Source of the DNA: Symbiodinium kawagutii
Lineage: Eukaryota > Sar > Dinophyceae > Suessiales > Symbiodiniaceae
NCBI GenBank assembly: GCA_009767595.1
Contig: VSDK01002231.1
Location: 204,219 to 268,218 of the forward strand
Direction: 5' to 3'
DNA length: 64,000 bases
Part shown: one piece after another, positions 1 to 10,749 of the stretch
How positions within the stretch are numbered: position 1 is the first letter of the stretch
Layout: each line of letters starts with the position of its first letter
The notes under the pieces: generated by a model
Databases searched by the model: none
The model's input: only the letters and a program-made list of their open reading frames with translations
What the model was told of the DNA's origin: nothing
Made by a program: the position numbers and the translations under genes

Positions 1-21
1 ATAACTTCTTGGATGGTAAAA

Positions 22-1140
22 TCACACAATCTTTGGTCGGCGTTTTTCGGCTGGGATTGGCGCAGGGCACCATTGCACGTGGTGCAGGTAGTCCGCAACT
101 GCTTCTGCACGGTGGTTAAAGCCTACCCTATTGCCATGTCTGTCTTTTAATTTCGTGAATTTAATGACACGTTTTGATTTAAGTAACTTAGGACCTTCCC
201 ATTTTTCTTTAGAACTGCGACACTGCTCAAGAGTTTTCAACAGCGATCTTCTTTTGTCTTGCTTTGCGTCTCTTTTGATTTCTGCAGTCAGCTGCGCCAC
301 GGTAGCCCAGTCGTTTTGTTCATGGGCTGAATTCCTCCTTACGATTTTTTGCCAGGTTCGATCGGAAATGTGGGGCTGCCTTTGCGCCGCAGGGGTGGCA
401 GTAAAGCAATTTGCTGCTGCACGCTCTATGGACTGCATCACTGTGCTCATGTCAATTTGCTGAACTTCACTTAGGTGTCCATTCAATTCGTTGTTGAACT
501 TTTGTTTTTGACCATGCGACGGCGAGCGATACTTTGGAGTGCGATTTACTTTTCTTCTAGCCTGTAACTTTATGCGACAATCAACAGTGACAATATAATG
601 GTCTGAATCAGTGAAAATTTGAGTTCTGGCTGTAACATCCTGAACTGAATTTTTCCACCTAGCTGGAGCAAGGACAAAATCTAATTGCGCAAATCTACTG
701 GCATCCCATGGTGGTTCGTGACGTGTCGCAGGCTCACGAAAAGTCAGCTGATGATTGGGTGTTTCTTGGAACCAAGTATTCATGACAAACAAATCACTGT
801 CAGCGCAGAAATTCAAAAACAAGCGTCTGTTTTCCATCACCTCATCGGAGACATGGCGCAAATAATGGCGCCCTCTGCCAAAGATATGCGGGCCAAGCAT
901 GGATTCATGTTCACATCTCGTGTGCAAACGAGCGTTGAAATCACCGAGGATATATTTGACATGAGCTCTAGGAAATTTATTCAACTGTCCCTCAAGTAGG
1001 TCATAGAAAGCTTCTTTTTGCTGGGTATTAACACCACTTTGCGGCGCATAAGCATTAATGATATGGATAGGAGGACCTGCGGAACTTAAAGATACAGACA
1101 TTACCCTACCGTCAATTTGTTCAAAGTCAATTATAGTTAC
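22..1140 (-). CDS. LINE-type (non-LTR retrotransposon) endonuclease, 5'-truncated
   Basis: Open frame of about 373 codons, of which 359 follow the first ATG. It matches the exonuclease-endonuclease-phosphatase domain that nicks target DNA for non-LTR retrotransposons. In the 359-residue part I see INAYAPQ near residue 15, the metal-binding GDFNAR at 53-58, QLDFVLAP around 139-146 and the catalytic TDSDHY at 165-169. The N-terminal part of the domain, with its catalytic Glu, is missing: an in-frame stop lies at 1141-1143. The C-terminal basic region is what normally links endonuclease to reverse transcriptase, but the frame stops at 22 and the window ends, so the reverse transcriptase cannot be seen. 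Probably a dead or frameshifted copy. Confidence 0.85.
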   Translation of the reverse strand, partial: VTIIDFEQIDGRVMSVSLSSAGPPIHIINAYAPQSGVNTQQKEAFYDLLEGQLNKFPRAHVKYILGDFNARLHTRCEHESMLGPHIFGRGRHYLRHVSDEVMENRRLFLNFCADSDLFVMNTWFQETPNHQLTFREPATRHEPPWDASRFAQLDFVLAPARWKNSVQDVTARTQIFTDSDHYIVTVDCRIKLQARRKVNRTPKYRSPSHGQKQKFNNELNGHLSEVQQIDMSTVMQSIERAAANCFTATPAAQRQPHISDRTWQKIVRRNSAHEQNDWATVAQLTAEIKRDAKQDKRRSLLKTLEQCRSSKEKWEGPKLLKSKRVIKFTKLKDRHGNRVGFNHRAEAVADYLHHVQWCPAPIPAEKRRPKIV

Positions 1141-1143
1141 TTA

Positions 1144-2600
1144 CCTCTTGAAACTTCCGCCCCCGGCTTGCCCGGGCACTACTTGTAGCACTTATCTCCG
1201 TTCTGCATCAATTGTTTTGCATGTGGCGGTCTTGGACTGGTCTTAGACATGCGGGCTGAACCTCTCTGCGCTTTGCCATACCCATCTTCTATTGAAATTG
1301 TGCACCTAACATATTATCAAAATTATCAACCGCCAAATATTTCAACCTCTTCATCACCGGTCATATTGGCTGAAGGTTTTGGACAAGCTTGCACTATGGC
1401 ACAGCATGGTCCTCTACTTTGCCAAAGCTTGGTAAAATGGCATGAACATGTCCTGAACTGCAATTTATCAATGCAGCTGGGCCTGGCTGTCCTGGAGTAA
1501 AGCCTTGCGAATGGCCAAGGCTTCGCCACTGCGGGCGTCACGACCTTGGAGGACCACAGGTGGGTCGCTTGGGTCGCTTCGACATGGTGACGGGTTGCAG
1601 CTATGGTAGCATTAGGTGAATGATGCTTCGGATGATGAAATTAAATGAATTGAATGATGCTTCGGATGATGGAATGAATTGAATGATGCTTCAGGATGAA
1701 TGGCGAACATGAGGAAAACTTACGTGATGGTTAAGGATCGAGATAGATTGTGGATGAGTAATTACTCACTTGATCACTGGATGAACGGAAAGACTATTCA
1801 ATAATAGACGGTCAAAAGTCGACAAGCTGCTGATAGTGCCAAATGATGGTCGAACATCATAGATGATTGAAAGACCATTTGCAAGCCTGGTTCTTGATGG
1901 TCAGAATGGCTAGTCATGCTGATGCCCATCAAGGACGCATCAAGTAGTACATCATACATACCTGCCAAAAAAAAAGAAAACGGCACCAAAAAGGAAGAAT
2001 TTCTTGAAACTGATTGTGGGTAGCAAAGCTATGAAAGCCACTGTAGTGATAACAATCACAATTCAGTAGTGATAGTGGCCAAACATATATTTATACCCTG
2101 ATTATGACCATGGCTAAGTAGTGAAAGTAATCAATTGATCAGAAATACATTGGCCATTAATCTAATCACGAAAGGCTAAATGTTAATAGTTGAATACCCA
2201 TTGTATTGAATTAATGATACCGAACGCTTCATGATTTCTGATTGAACGCTGGCTAGTGCTGGAACCCTATGACCTTCATTGCCCCAGGCTGAGCTGCCGA
2301 CCCCTGTACCTCGATTGGAAGGCAAGGAACCAAGGGCAACTCATCATGGTTAATGCCAGGCATGTCACATGCTGAAGTAAATTCAAAGAATGGCTCATCA
2401 TGCCTGAGTTCTTCTGTATTGGATAGCAGGAGTTGTCATATTAGGTGACAATGGGTCGACGATTGTCAAATACTTGCGAAAAATAGCCAATACTGGCACA
2501 ATATATCACAATATGATGATCAAAGACGGGTCAACCACGGCTGAAGTAGGTCCAAGGATTTCCCTTGAAGTTGATGGCCAGAACGTTAATGTAACGGACT
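1144..2600. other. Non-coding stretch with a small tandem repeat
   Basis: No supported exon on either strand. Around 1617-1702 a unit containing TGAATGATGCTTCGGATGAT occurs three times, slightly diverged. The rest is AT-rich sequence dominated by ATGAT/ATCAT words, the same texture as the introns elsewhere in the window. Confidence 0.5.
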
Positions 2601-3499
2601 CCATGACCGCCATGTTACCATTGTGTTAAGCGTAGAGACATGGCCAGGTCGGCCAGGTGGGTTTCATTTATCGGTAAGGCGGGTGCCAGTCGAACAGCTT
2701 CCAGGACTGAAAGCAAAATCAAGTGACAAACCCTCATAGCATGGCCCAAACGAAGCCATTCTGGGTAACGAAGTGACCGCAACCACATCATCAGGTGCCC
2801 CATGACGCATACCTGCCACAGGCAATGTATTCGTTTGACCAAGCCTTCTTGTGAACAAAACATTGCAACACTACCAAAAGAGCAGAGCAGGGTAAACCTT
2901 AGGATACCGTGAGCAATTCAATTCCAATGCCCTACTGCCACCGTGATGCTTCCAGGCTTTTCCGGGTGCCAACTACTGCCCCAAGCAAATGAACCAAGCA
3001 AAATATTCTCCTTTTTGCGAGGTGATTTGGCATCACATTGCCCATAACAAGAATACACGTAAAAAACCTGACCGACCCTGATTTCACTTGCCAGAATAGC
3101 CGGCCTTTCAATTTGATTCAAATATTACGTCAGAATTCCAAATGGCACCAGCAATCCAATAGGCAAACCACGGAGTTAGTGAAACAACCAACGTTTTATT
3201 TTTGAATATGTTTTCACATCTTTCGGTCAGCATGCTTGCCATCTTATAGATGTTTTCGCAAGTGCATCTGTGATGTGACCTTTATCATTCGGCGGGCATT
3301 CCACGCCCACAAAGTACAAAATCTGGGCACAACTGTACATGACCTTGGGTATCAGTAGAACTGCGGGCAACTGACAGACTCTTGGCTCCCCGGCACATAG
3401 GCGAAACCACCATCTGCAAGTAAAGTCTCTTGAATTACCTGATGAGCAGCAGCACCTGATGCCTTCTTGGCGCTACCAGGCCTACTTAGCAATGCTAGC

Positions 3500-6400
3500 C
3501 TATTGCAAGCCTATCTGCCACGAAGTTGTGCCATTTGTTTTGCTGTTTGATGCTTTGTGATCATGTTCATTCCTGGGTTGCCAACTGATTGTGGCAGTTG
3601 CTTCTCTTTGGACAGGCTCAGGGTCTGTTGGTTGCTGTTGGGCGTATCTTACAACTCTTGCTTGGGATAGTTTCCTAACAAGTATCATATGGGTTGGTGT
3701 TGGCAATGCTTGATTAACATAGTCATTGCTGCACAACAATGGTTGGTTACCAGAAGCAACATCCCTCAACGATCATGGCACCATCTGATTGAACTCCCCC
3801 GCCCCTCAATTGTTGATCATCGTTGCAAAGAGTACCGGCAATTTGGCAAAGGAACCGGGATTGGTGCTGCATGCGGAAGATCTCATCGTCCCAGAATTCG
3901 GCAAATGTAAAATCAGAGAGAATCATCTAAAATCATATACCTTTGGGAGGAACATTTCTCACCATTTCTCCTGGGGTGATCCATGCTCAACCCAGGTCTC
4001 AGGACCCCATCCTCACGACCAGCGAGCTGAAAATGCTCTGCGCTCGCCTTGTGGCGTCGATCAGGCGGCCATGAGAACATCGATATACAGATTGGATTGA
4101 CAAACATCATTGACCGAATGGAAGGATGGGTGGAGAGATGACAAACAAAGAAAATATATGGAAGGATGGGTCAAGAGAGGTATAGGTAGATTGGACACAT
4201 AGAATTATAATGCCTTGTGACTTGTGACATCTCCAATTCTTGAAGCCGTATACTAGGCCCAAAGCGCTGGATTCAGTAGCATGTTCCTGGACTCTGAGAA
4301 TCTTGAACAGGCAAGACCATTGCGTCTGAGCTTGCCGTGAGTATATCTGAGTCAAACGGTCCCAGGTAAACTTACTTCCTCTAGCCTTGTACTATGGGAC
4401 ACCATCTCAAGACATAATTATGCTTTACCAGACTAGCACATGCAGTCTGTGCATACGTGAGCATTACAGTACGTAGTATGTAGCTGATCATGTTATTGTG
4501 TGCGTGTGCATGGTTCGTTCAAATCAAAAGCACAAGAATGCGAACAATCCTTAATTTCCCAATCCACCATTTCAAAGCATTGAAGGGATCATAGGCCGAT
4601 GGGCAGCACACACTACCACTAGACCATACAATCGGATTCTATCCTCGTAATCTGACGGAAGGATACGGAAGGTCCTTTGATTGTTTGATTGTGCTCGTGA
4701 ACCATCTGCAATCATCTAAACCTGCAACCACTTCACGGGCGCCCGGCCCTTTCGAGTCCAGAAGGGGGACCCCAATCGGCGACGCCACTGAGCCATCGGC
4801 AGCTCCAAATAGCCAGGCCATGAATCTGTGCACCTTGCGGCTTCCCGGAGATTCTTATACTACACATAGTGTCTTGATATGTCTTGATGACTTTGTCTTC
4901 ATTCCCCACCTCAAGCCTTTACTACCTTGATTTGTCCCAGCATGTCCAACCTGTTGCCGCAGCAAAACTCGATTCAGCCAAAGCGTATCAGCCGGCTGCT
5001 GAGTGTAAACCCGCTCAAGCAAATTCAGCGTGCGTGCACAGGTCTGACGATCTGGTACAATTACGCTTCAATCGGTCGATCTCTCTGACTTTATCTGTCC
5101 ATCTATCCGGGGTATTGATCTATATCTCTATATCCAATCTTATCTCTCTCATTTCGCGAGCTTGAAGTTGCTTGCAAATGGTAATTCCATGTAATTCCAT
5201 CAAGAGATCGGTATTTGAGAGGCGCAATCAAACACATGAGCTGTGTTCTAAATTCCTTTTTCCGCGCAATGGAAATTATTCCTTGCTTACGCGAAAGCTT
5301 GCGCGGAGCTTTCGCGGATGAGGTGTTTGCTTTCGCGAAACGTTTGGATGTTGACTTGCTTTCGCGGGCTTTCGCGAAACTCCTTTTGTGATTTTGTAAT
5401 TATGATTTTGGTGACTGTTGCTTTCGCGAAGTCAGAACAACACAACACATCCGAAAATACAAATGCATACGAACATTGCTTTCGCGAGCTTTCGCGAAAA
5501 AAATGCTTTCGCGAAAGCTTTCGCGAGCTTTCGCGGTGCGAGACGTAGTCAAGATTTCCTAGAATAAATTCCCACGAAAAGGAAAGTAAACTAGCGCCAA
5601 TTTAGAACGCTGCTCACATGGAGTAAACCGAGATCGAGCACTGACACGGCTGCGTTGTCAAACATGCACTAAACTGATCATCCCTGCCTCCCATTTAGAC
5701 ACTGGGCTCGGCGAAACATCACAACAACAAGCTCATCGAGGTGGTCCGTCAAGTCCATCCAAAAGGTCAGATACGGAAGCAGTGCAAAGCTCACAAGGGA
5801 ACACGAAATACCATCCTCTGCGAGGATTAAGCTGACTGTGCAATCCCTCCTAAACAAAACAACTAAGCCACGGGTCAGTAAACTGAGCCTGGACATTCGC
5901 AGGACTTAAGAACCATGAAATCAGAAGGGCCCAATCGGCCCGATTCAGCGCTCTTTTAAGGTTTGTAGAGTTCTTGCTGCAACTTCGCATGTCAGGATAG
6001 CCCTTCAAACTGGAGGCCAAGATTCAGGTTTAATATCCTGTCACATCCGGAAATTTGAAGTGGCTCGATATGCCTCATGATCTGTGATCTGTGGGACATC
6101 TTCTGATCCCGAATAAGATACATCACATGGCGGCATCCCTGTCGGGTGTGCAGTGCGTCAACGGCAGTGTTTCTCTCACGCAAAATGCCGCTGCTAGGTC
6201 AAGGTTTTCAGCAAGCCACAAAAACCATGCGTTTATTCTTGTCGGCTTTGGATACCCACGGAACAAAATGCATGGATAAAACATCACAAAGGAAACACAC
6301 CAAGCTGAAATCCTCAACCGCTGCAGTGGGATGCTCCTTCAAGACATCACACTGCAGCTGAGCTGTGCTCACCTATGCACTATTTGCCTGGGGAAGTTCT

Positions 6401-9400
6401 TCCCATGTCGAAGCTCCATCGGCCGAAGATGACAAGCTTACGTACATGTATATATTGAAGCAAAGACTTAGTAACACAGACTTTGACAGGAGACTTCCGC
6501 GTCCCGTTCCGATCCCTTCCAGCAATGTAGCATCAGTGTAGCTACAAGGCTTTCCCCAGGCATTTCAAGTCTGGACACACAGCTCTTTAAGTGCAAGAAC
6601 ATTCAAAGGAAAGTCATTTGCGCGTCGCCGCGTCGCATCTTGTCACCGATCCGGCTGGCAGCTTGTCCCACAGCTTCCACACGGCTCTCACCAACCTATC
6701 CGCAAATCGAAATCTATTCGAAATCACATGGGAAATATGTATTGACCACCCAATTCGAACATAGATCACAAACTGAATATGGACCTAACATCAGCATCCT
6801 TCAGCTCAGCATCCTCCAAACCCCATTTGCAAACTTGACCACAAACAGCTGTGAGAGGCAACTGCTGTGCCAATCTACCTGACTTTGGCTCTGATGTGCC
6901 AGCGTGGCGCCCACAAATGTCTAGCAAATCTATGCAAATCTATGCAAATCTCCAAGCCCCGAAATGGCGTTTCAACCACATGTAAACCGCTTGGTGGGCA
7001 TCCCTTTTATGAACAATACCGCTCCGTTCACATCACAAGTCATGTAAAATGAACTGACCGACCAGCAGACCCAACTTGCAATGATGGTCTTACAAGTGAC
7101 AAATAAATTCCATGACCATGATCCATGCTTCAATCTCGTGGTTCTTGTTTTTCCCAAAGGGTATGGACCTTCTTGGAATCCAAGTGATGCTTCTCCCACC
7201 AAACAAATTGTAGAAACATGGCCACAGCATCAAAGGATCACAAGCGCTCTGAATGCAGTTGGGTCGCCCGATGATGCCTGACAATCCACACCTCAGCGAC
7301 AGAAGTACTGAGATGCATAGCTTGGCTACGAATGTGGGGCCCTCAGCCATCATGAATTGGCATCGAAAGGGGGCCAGTTCGCTCACACCAGCCAATCCGG
7401 CAAATGGATACAAACTGCATACGTTACCTGCGCCCTTGATATTGGGCAACTTTCATGGCACATGCAATGCATCTTGCGATGCAAAAGCTTCTCACCCTGA
7501 GATACAATTCTAGCAACGAAAAATGGACTTTAGAAGAGGTCAGCTTTGCTTTCCATATCCACTCCTAAGCTTCAGCATTACTTTTTAAGCTGGATTCAAC
7601 TCACTCACCCAGCTCACCCCACTCACCCTACCCTGGGAGCCCAGGGGAGCCCCCTGGTGCCCAGACTTTTGGATCATCAGCCACGAAAGTAGCGAGCAAC
7701 CTCAGAGGCCGTAATTCATAGCTTCAAAAAACTGGAGAAAACTTCTGCGTCAAATTCGAAATTTGTAAGGGATCATCGGATTTGTAGGCGGGTAAAGCAA
7801 ATTCGAAAATCGGACGCAACAAACCCGCAGTGGTCCATCTGCACCGTTGAAGTCAAAGAGCTGTTGTTGTCTCGGGATCTTTGGCTGCCCCAACTGTGAC
7901 ACAATCGATAGCACGAGTAGGTCAAGCGAACCCAAGCGCATTATAAAACTCCACGCCCAGTAGGCCACCAGGTTATACAATGTAATTATTTCAATTGCAT
8001 TTCCGAATGTGGATGCGATGGGGGTCTCAACTGCAATCCTGCACCCATCACATATCAATGTAGTGGTACAAGGACAGGAATCATTTGGCCAGGGCTTCTG
8101 TTGAGGTCATGCGGCTTCCGATTGCGAAAGTCTGACGGCATCTTGGCTTATTGAAACCTTGCAGCTCTGAACCACAGAAGGACAACTTGGCACTCTGGGA
8201 AGCCCTGCCATGGTACCAAACAAAATGAAAACAGCTCCTGTCATCAAAGAAAACCTCAAAGGCCGCTTGCCAAAGCCAGCAACATCGCAGTGCATGACGT
8301 GAGGACCCTTGTGCAAAGCGGAAAACCAAATCATATGTCTATTATGGACAAACATATTGATGTTATGATATGTCAAAATGATAAACCGTTTTTCTGACCT
8401 TCCCGTGCAATATCTCCCTCTGCTTTCCAGCACCGTTGCTACACTTCCGCATGTTTGAACTTGAACCTGCATTGAGTTTAACTTTTCCGGCATGTTCAGC
8501 CGCTGGCCTCTTGTAGTTCGGAGGCCTCAACAAGGAGAACACAACGAGATATAGCGAGTCTACAAGGAGATTTTCAGGTGTAGGTATGCAGTCCTACAGT
8601 TTCTACAGTTTCCTATTGATCACAGCCTCCACTAGAATTACTGGATGCCTCACTACAAACCTACCTTGCTTGCAACTCATAGGATGAAAATACCAACAGG
8701 CGACATATGGCGAGATCATGCGGAAGCAACCACCTCTCTCATCAAATTTTGGATCTTCATCCTGACCGGGAGACACGGTGCCACACCTGCCGTTGCGACG
8801 CTGGAGCTGCGTTTCTTTGATGTGGGCAATGGCTTCCTGTGGCAACGCCGCACTGCGGCCCCCGAAGACTGGTGATGTTCGCTTGGGGATTGGTGATCTC
8901 AGGTGATCTCAGGCTATCAAAATGATGTGCCAAACTACTATTTCATACACATGGTGCACATATGTAGAAAAATGATTGTTTCTCTGTCTCTCCAGCGCCA
9001 TCACATTTTTTTACATGTCATGCAATGAAAATATTTGCAATGAAAAATACTGTACCCGACAGCAAAACACCAATGGCTACAGACAATGAATGCAGGGTGC
9101 AAGTATGTTCGGGCTTGTGAACCCCCCAGGTGTATCTGGATGCAAACAGAATGCATCTGCAATGTATCTAGTGCTGAGTAATCAATATCAATATGTGTTC
9201 GTGTGTTTGTTTAACGCAGACCCCCAAAAAAACATGAAAGAACAACATTCATCAACAATCAGCATATCTGGGCAATTCGAAGGAAACCACCAACCTTCCA
9301 CACCGTGCGAAAGACACTGGATCGTTAAGTCGGCAGTTAGCCGAGCAACTGCTCAAAATACAAGTCGATTAGTAGCATGCAACCACTGAATCAAAGGGCA

Positions 9401-10631
9401 TTGGTAAGAACATGCAACTGCAACAACATGTCATTCGATCAAAGGGTCGTCTTTCACAAGTTCATTGATGCTCATGGTTTCCTGATTTGTGTTTCGCGCG
9501 AAGGAAATGTTTTTTGTCCGTTGGTGAAGCGCCCCTCTGCAGCATTGGAAACAAGTGCCTCTACGGTGTAGGCATGGCTGTATCCTCAGCTGGAGGGACA
9601 GGCACGCCGCACGGAATGCCAAATGAAGAAACCCTACAGGATTTCCTGAGCAACATGAATCACCATGAATCATCATGATTATCCTTGGATATCCTGGGTA
9701 TCATCATCAACAACCATGATTTAAGAAAATTTCTCGCAAACCTTTTCATCAACCCTGTCTGTCTAGGGAACCTCAACGATCAAGTTTGATCACATGTCCT
9801 CTTTGCATCCGCTTACCCGATCCAGATATGAGCAATAGATCAACCTCACCACAACCTTCAGTCTACCAGAGAACACGGCAACCTTTAACACCACCACGGA
9901 CCTTTCAGCAACTTGCAATGGCAATAAGCGCTTCTTCAGGAGGTTTGATTCACACACATGGCATGGACGGTACATCAAAATATCTTCAAAATCAACTTCG
10001 AGTTTAGACAAATCATCTTCAGAGCTTGTTTGGAACCACGTTCTCCGATTCCTAGATTCACAAGCTTTAAAATTTAAGGAACTGCTCCCAGGAGAAGTCC
10101 CAAGTCCATCGAAGTCCATCATCCAAGATTCCAANNNNNNNNNNNNNNNGGAAGAGCGAGTTGTCATACCTCACAGCTGCATTGCTCGGGATGCGACGAA
10201 GTGGTAGAGCCCCAGGGCTATGCCAAAATGCCAACATATTTGGATGACTATCCAACTATCCAATCCCAAGGAATATAGGAAAATAAACGCCTTGATGACG
10301 AGGCAATGCTTGAATATTGAACCTCCAAATCTGAGGAATCTGAGGCCAGTCATTTGTCAAATGCAATAATCAGTGGAGTTTTCAAGCTGATTCCAGCTGA
10401 CAGCTGAATCATGCTGAACCCTCCAACGAGTTTCCACTGACTGCCCGACGCTTGGTGGTAGAAGCCCATCTTTGCCATGGTGAAGTGTGTAAAGTAGGGC
10501 TTTGGCTCGACCGTTCTTCCTGTCAAAGGAGTTCCATTTCTGATCTCAAGTGGGCAACCTGAGCCTGCTCCCCTTATCGCACAAAGCGAAGCAAGCATCA
10601 AACACACTGAGCGCGAAATTGCACAGAACAT
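3500..10631 (-). CDS. Probable multi-exon gene for a secreted or membrane protein (span)
   Basis: Exon-like open segments follow one another on the minus strand, each listed separately. The first has a Met followed by a signal-peptide-like stretch. A later one (about 7790-8045) has at least two hydrophobic segments. I do not recognise the protein. Exon edges, the 3' end and even whether all pieces belong to one gene are inference. A 15-base N gap lies inside the first intron region. Confidence 0.35.
3510..3640 (-). CDS. Possible hydrophilic exon
   Basis: Minus-strand frame containing QQQPTDPEPVQREATATISW, then a charged Asn/Lys/Ser-rich stretch. Exon-like composition only; no splice sites fixed. 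Confidence 0.25.
3990..4080 (-). CDS. Possible exon (GRLIDATRRAQSIFSWLVRM)
   Basis: Minus-strand frame GRLIDATRRAQSIFSWLVRM is a clear amphipathic helix ending at TGA after GS. Another frame here is also open. No family recognised. Confidence 0.3.
4730..4820 (-). CDS. Possible exon (LELPMAQWRRRLGSPFW)
   Basis: Minus strand reads LELPMAQWRRRLGSPFWTRK followed by GRAPVKWLQ. A second frame (FGAADGSVASPIGVPLLDSK) is equally open, so the frame is uncertain. GC content is above the flanks. Confidence 0.3.
5235..5620. mobile_element. Terminal-inverted-repeat element with TTTCGCG palindrome array (MITE-like)
   Basis: The left end near 5236 has ATGAGCTGTGTTCTAAATT; the right end near 5600-5620 is its near-perfect inverse (AATTTAGAACGCTGCTCAC). 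The inverted similarity continues inwards with an A/T-rich stretch (CCTTTTTCC... against ...GGAAAAG). Between the ends the motif TTTCGCG occurs about ten times at 5307-5540, often as the palindrome TTTCGCGAAA, giving strong hairpin potential. No transposase frame is visible. I infer a non-autonomous DNA element. Confidence 0.55.
5690..5780 (-). CDS. Probable exon (FWMDLTDHLDELVVVMFRR)
   Basis: Minus-strand open segment reading FWMDLTDHLDELVVVMFRR, then AQCLNGR. The amphipathic, charged pattern is exon-like and differs from flanking sequence. It could be a downstream exon of the gene starting at 10.6 kb. Edges unresolved. Confidence 0.35.
7240..7449 (-). CDS. Possible membrane-protein exon
   Basis: Minus-strand open frame with GLAGVSELAPFRCQFMMAEG followed by a hydrophobic run CISVLLSLRCGLSGIIG. 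It follows the 7.8-8.0 kb exon at a normal intron distance. No conserved family motif; edges unresolved. Confidence 0.3.
7790..8045 (-). CDS. Membrane-protein exon with STFGNAIEI motif
   Basis: A minus-strand frame of about 100 codons reads ETPIASTFGNAIEII, then two hydrophobic segments (LYNLVAYWAWSFIMRL and SLDLLVLSIVSQLG), then a basic/acidic loop with QQQLFDFNGADG. The FGNAIEI core resembles the GNA(T/V)E motif of the alpha repeats of Ca2+/H+ (CAX-type) exchangers, but the resemblance is short and the part after it does not clearly follow that family. An intron after NAIEI is possible. Treat the exchanger idea as tentative. Confidence 0.4.
8107..8260 (-). CDS. Possible exon with one hydrophobic segment
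   Basis: Minus-strand frame reads SLMTGAVFILFGTMAGLPRV followed by a Cys-containing hydrophilic part. The hydrophobic run is long enough for one membrane helix. Edges not resolved. Confidence 0.3.
8798..8848 (-). CDS. Probable exon (EAIAHIKETQLQRRNG)
   Basis: After an ACAG acceptor the minus strand reads EAIAHIKETQLQRRNG and reaches GCAG followed by GTGTGG, a good GT donor. The short amphipathic helix is typical of a real exon in this window. The plus strand is open here too (8645-8875), but I prefer minus because splice signals fit both ends. Confidence 0.4.
9495..9570 (-). CDS. Probable exon (EALVSNAAEGRF)
   Basis: Minus-strand open segment reading EALVSNAAEGRFTNGQKTF after an AG acceptor, ending at an in-frame TGA shortly downstream. 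Residue composition looks protein-like and codons are GC-rich compared with the flanks. A neighbouring segment (about 9580-9640) reads FGIPCGVPVPPAEDTAMP in another frame and may be the adjacent exon. Function unknown. Confidence 0.35.
10135..10149. other. Assembly gap (15 N)
   Basis: Fifteen consecutive N. It lies in probable intron sequence between 10448 and about 9570. Confidence 0.99.
10448..10631 (-). CDS. First exon with signal-peptide-like N-terminus
   Basis: The ATG at 10631 starts MFCAISRSVCLMLASLCAIR, a short basic n-region, a hydrophobic core and small residues (GAGSG) suited to signal peptidase. It continues as a Cys-containing luminal-type stretch (CPLEIRNGTPL, then TVEPKPYFTHF). 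A GC donor after HQASG near 10448 is possible; the frame stays open to 10350. The frame is also open upstream of this Met, so the start could lie further 5'. No family recognised. Confidence 0.5.
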
Positions 10632-10749
10632 GCGCTTTGTTCGGCCGGCGTGTTCAGCCGAAAACATGCCAAGCAAATCCATATTTGAGATATCTTTGCA
10701 CGTGGCACATGCTGGGGTCTGAAACAATAGTTCCAACATTAATTATACC

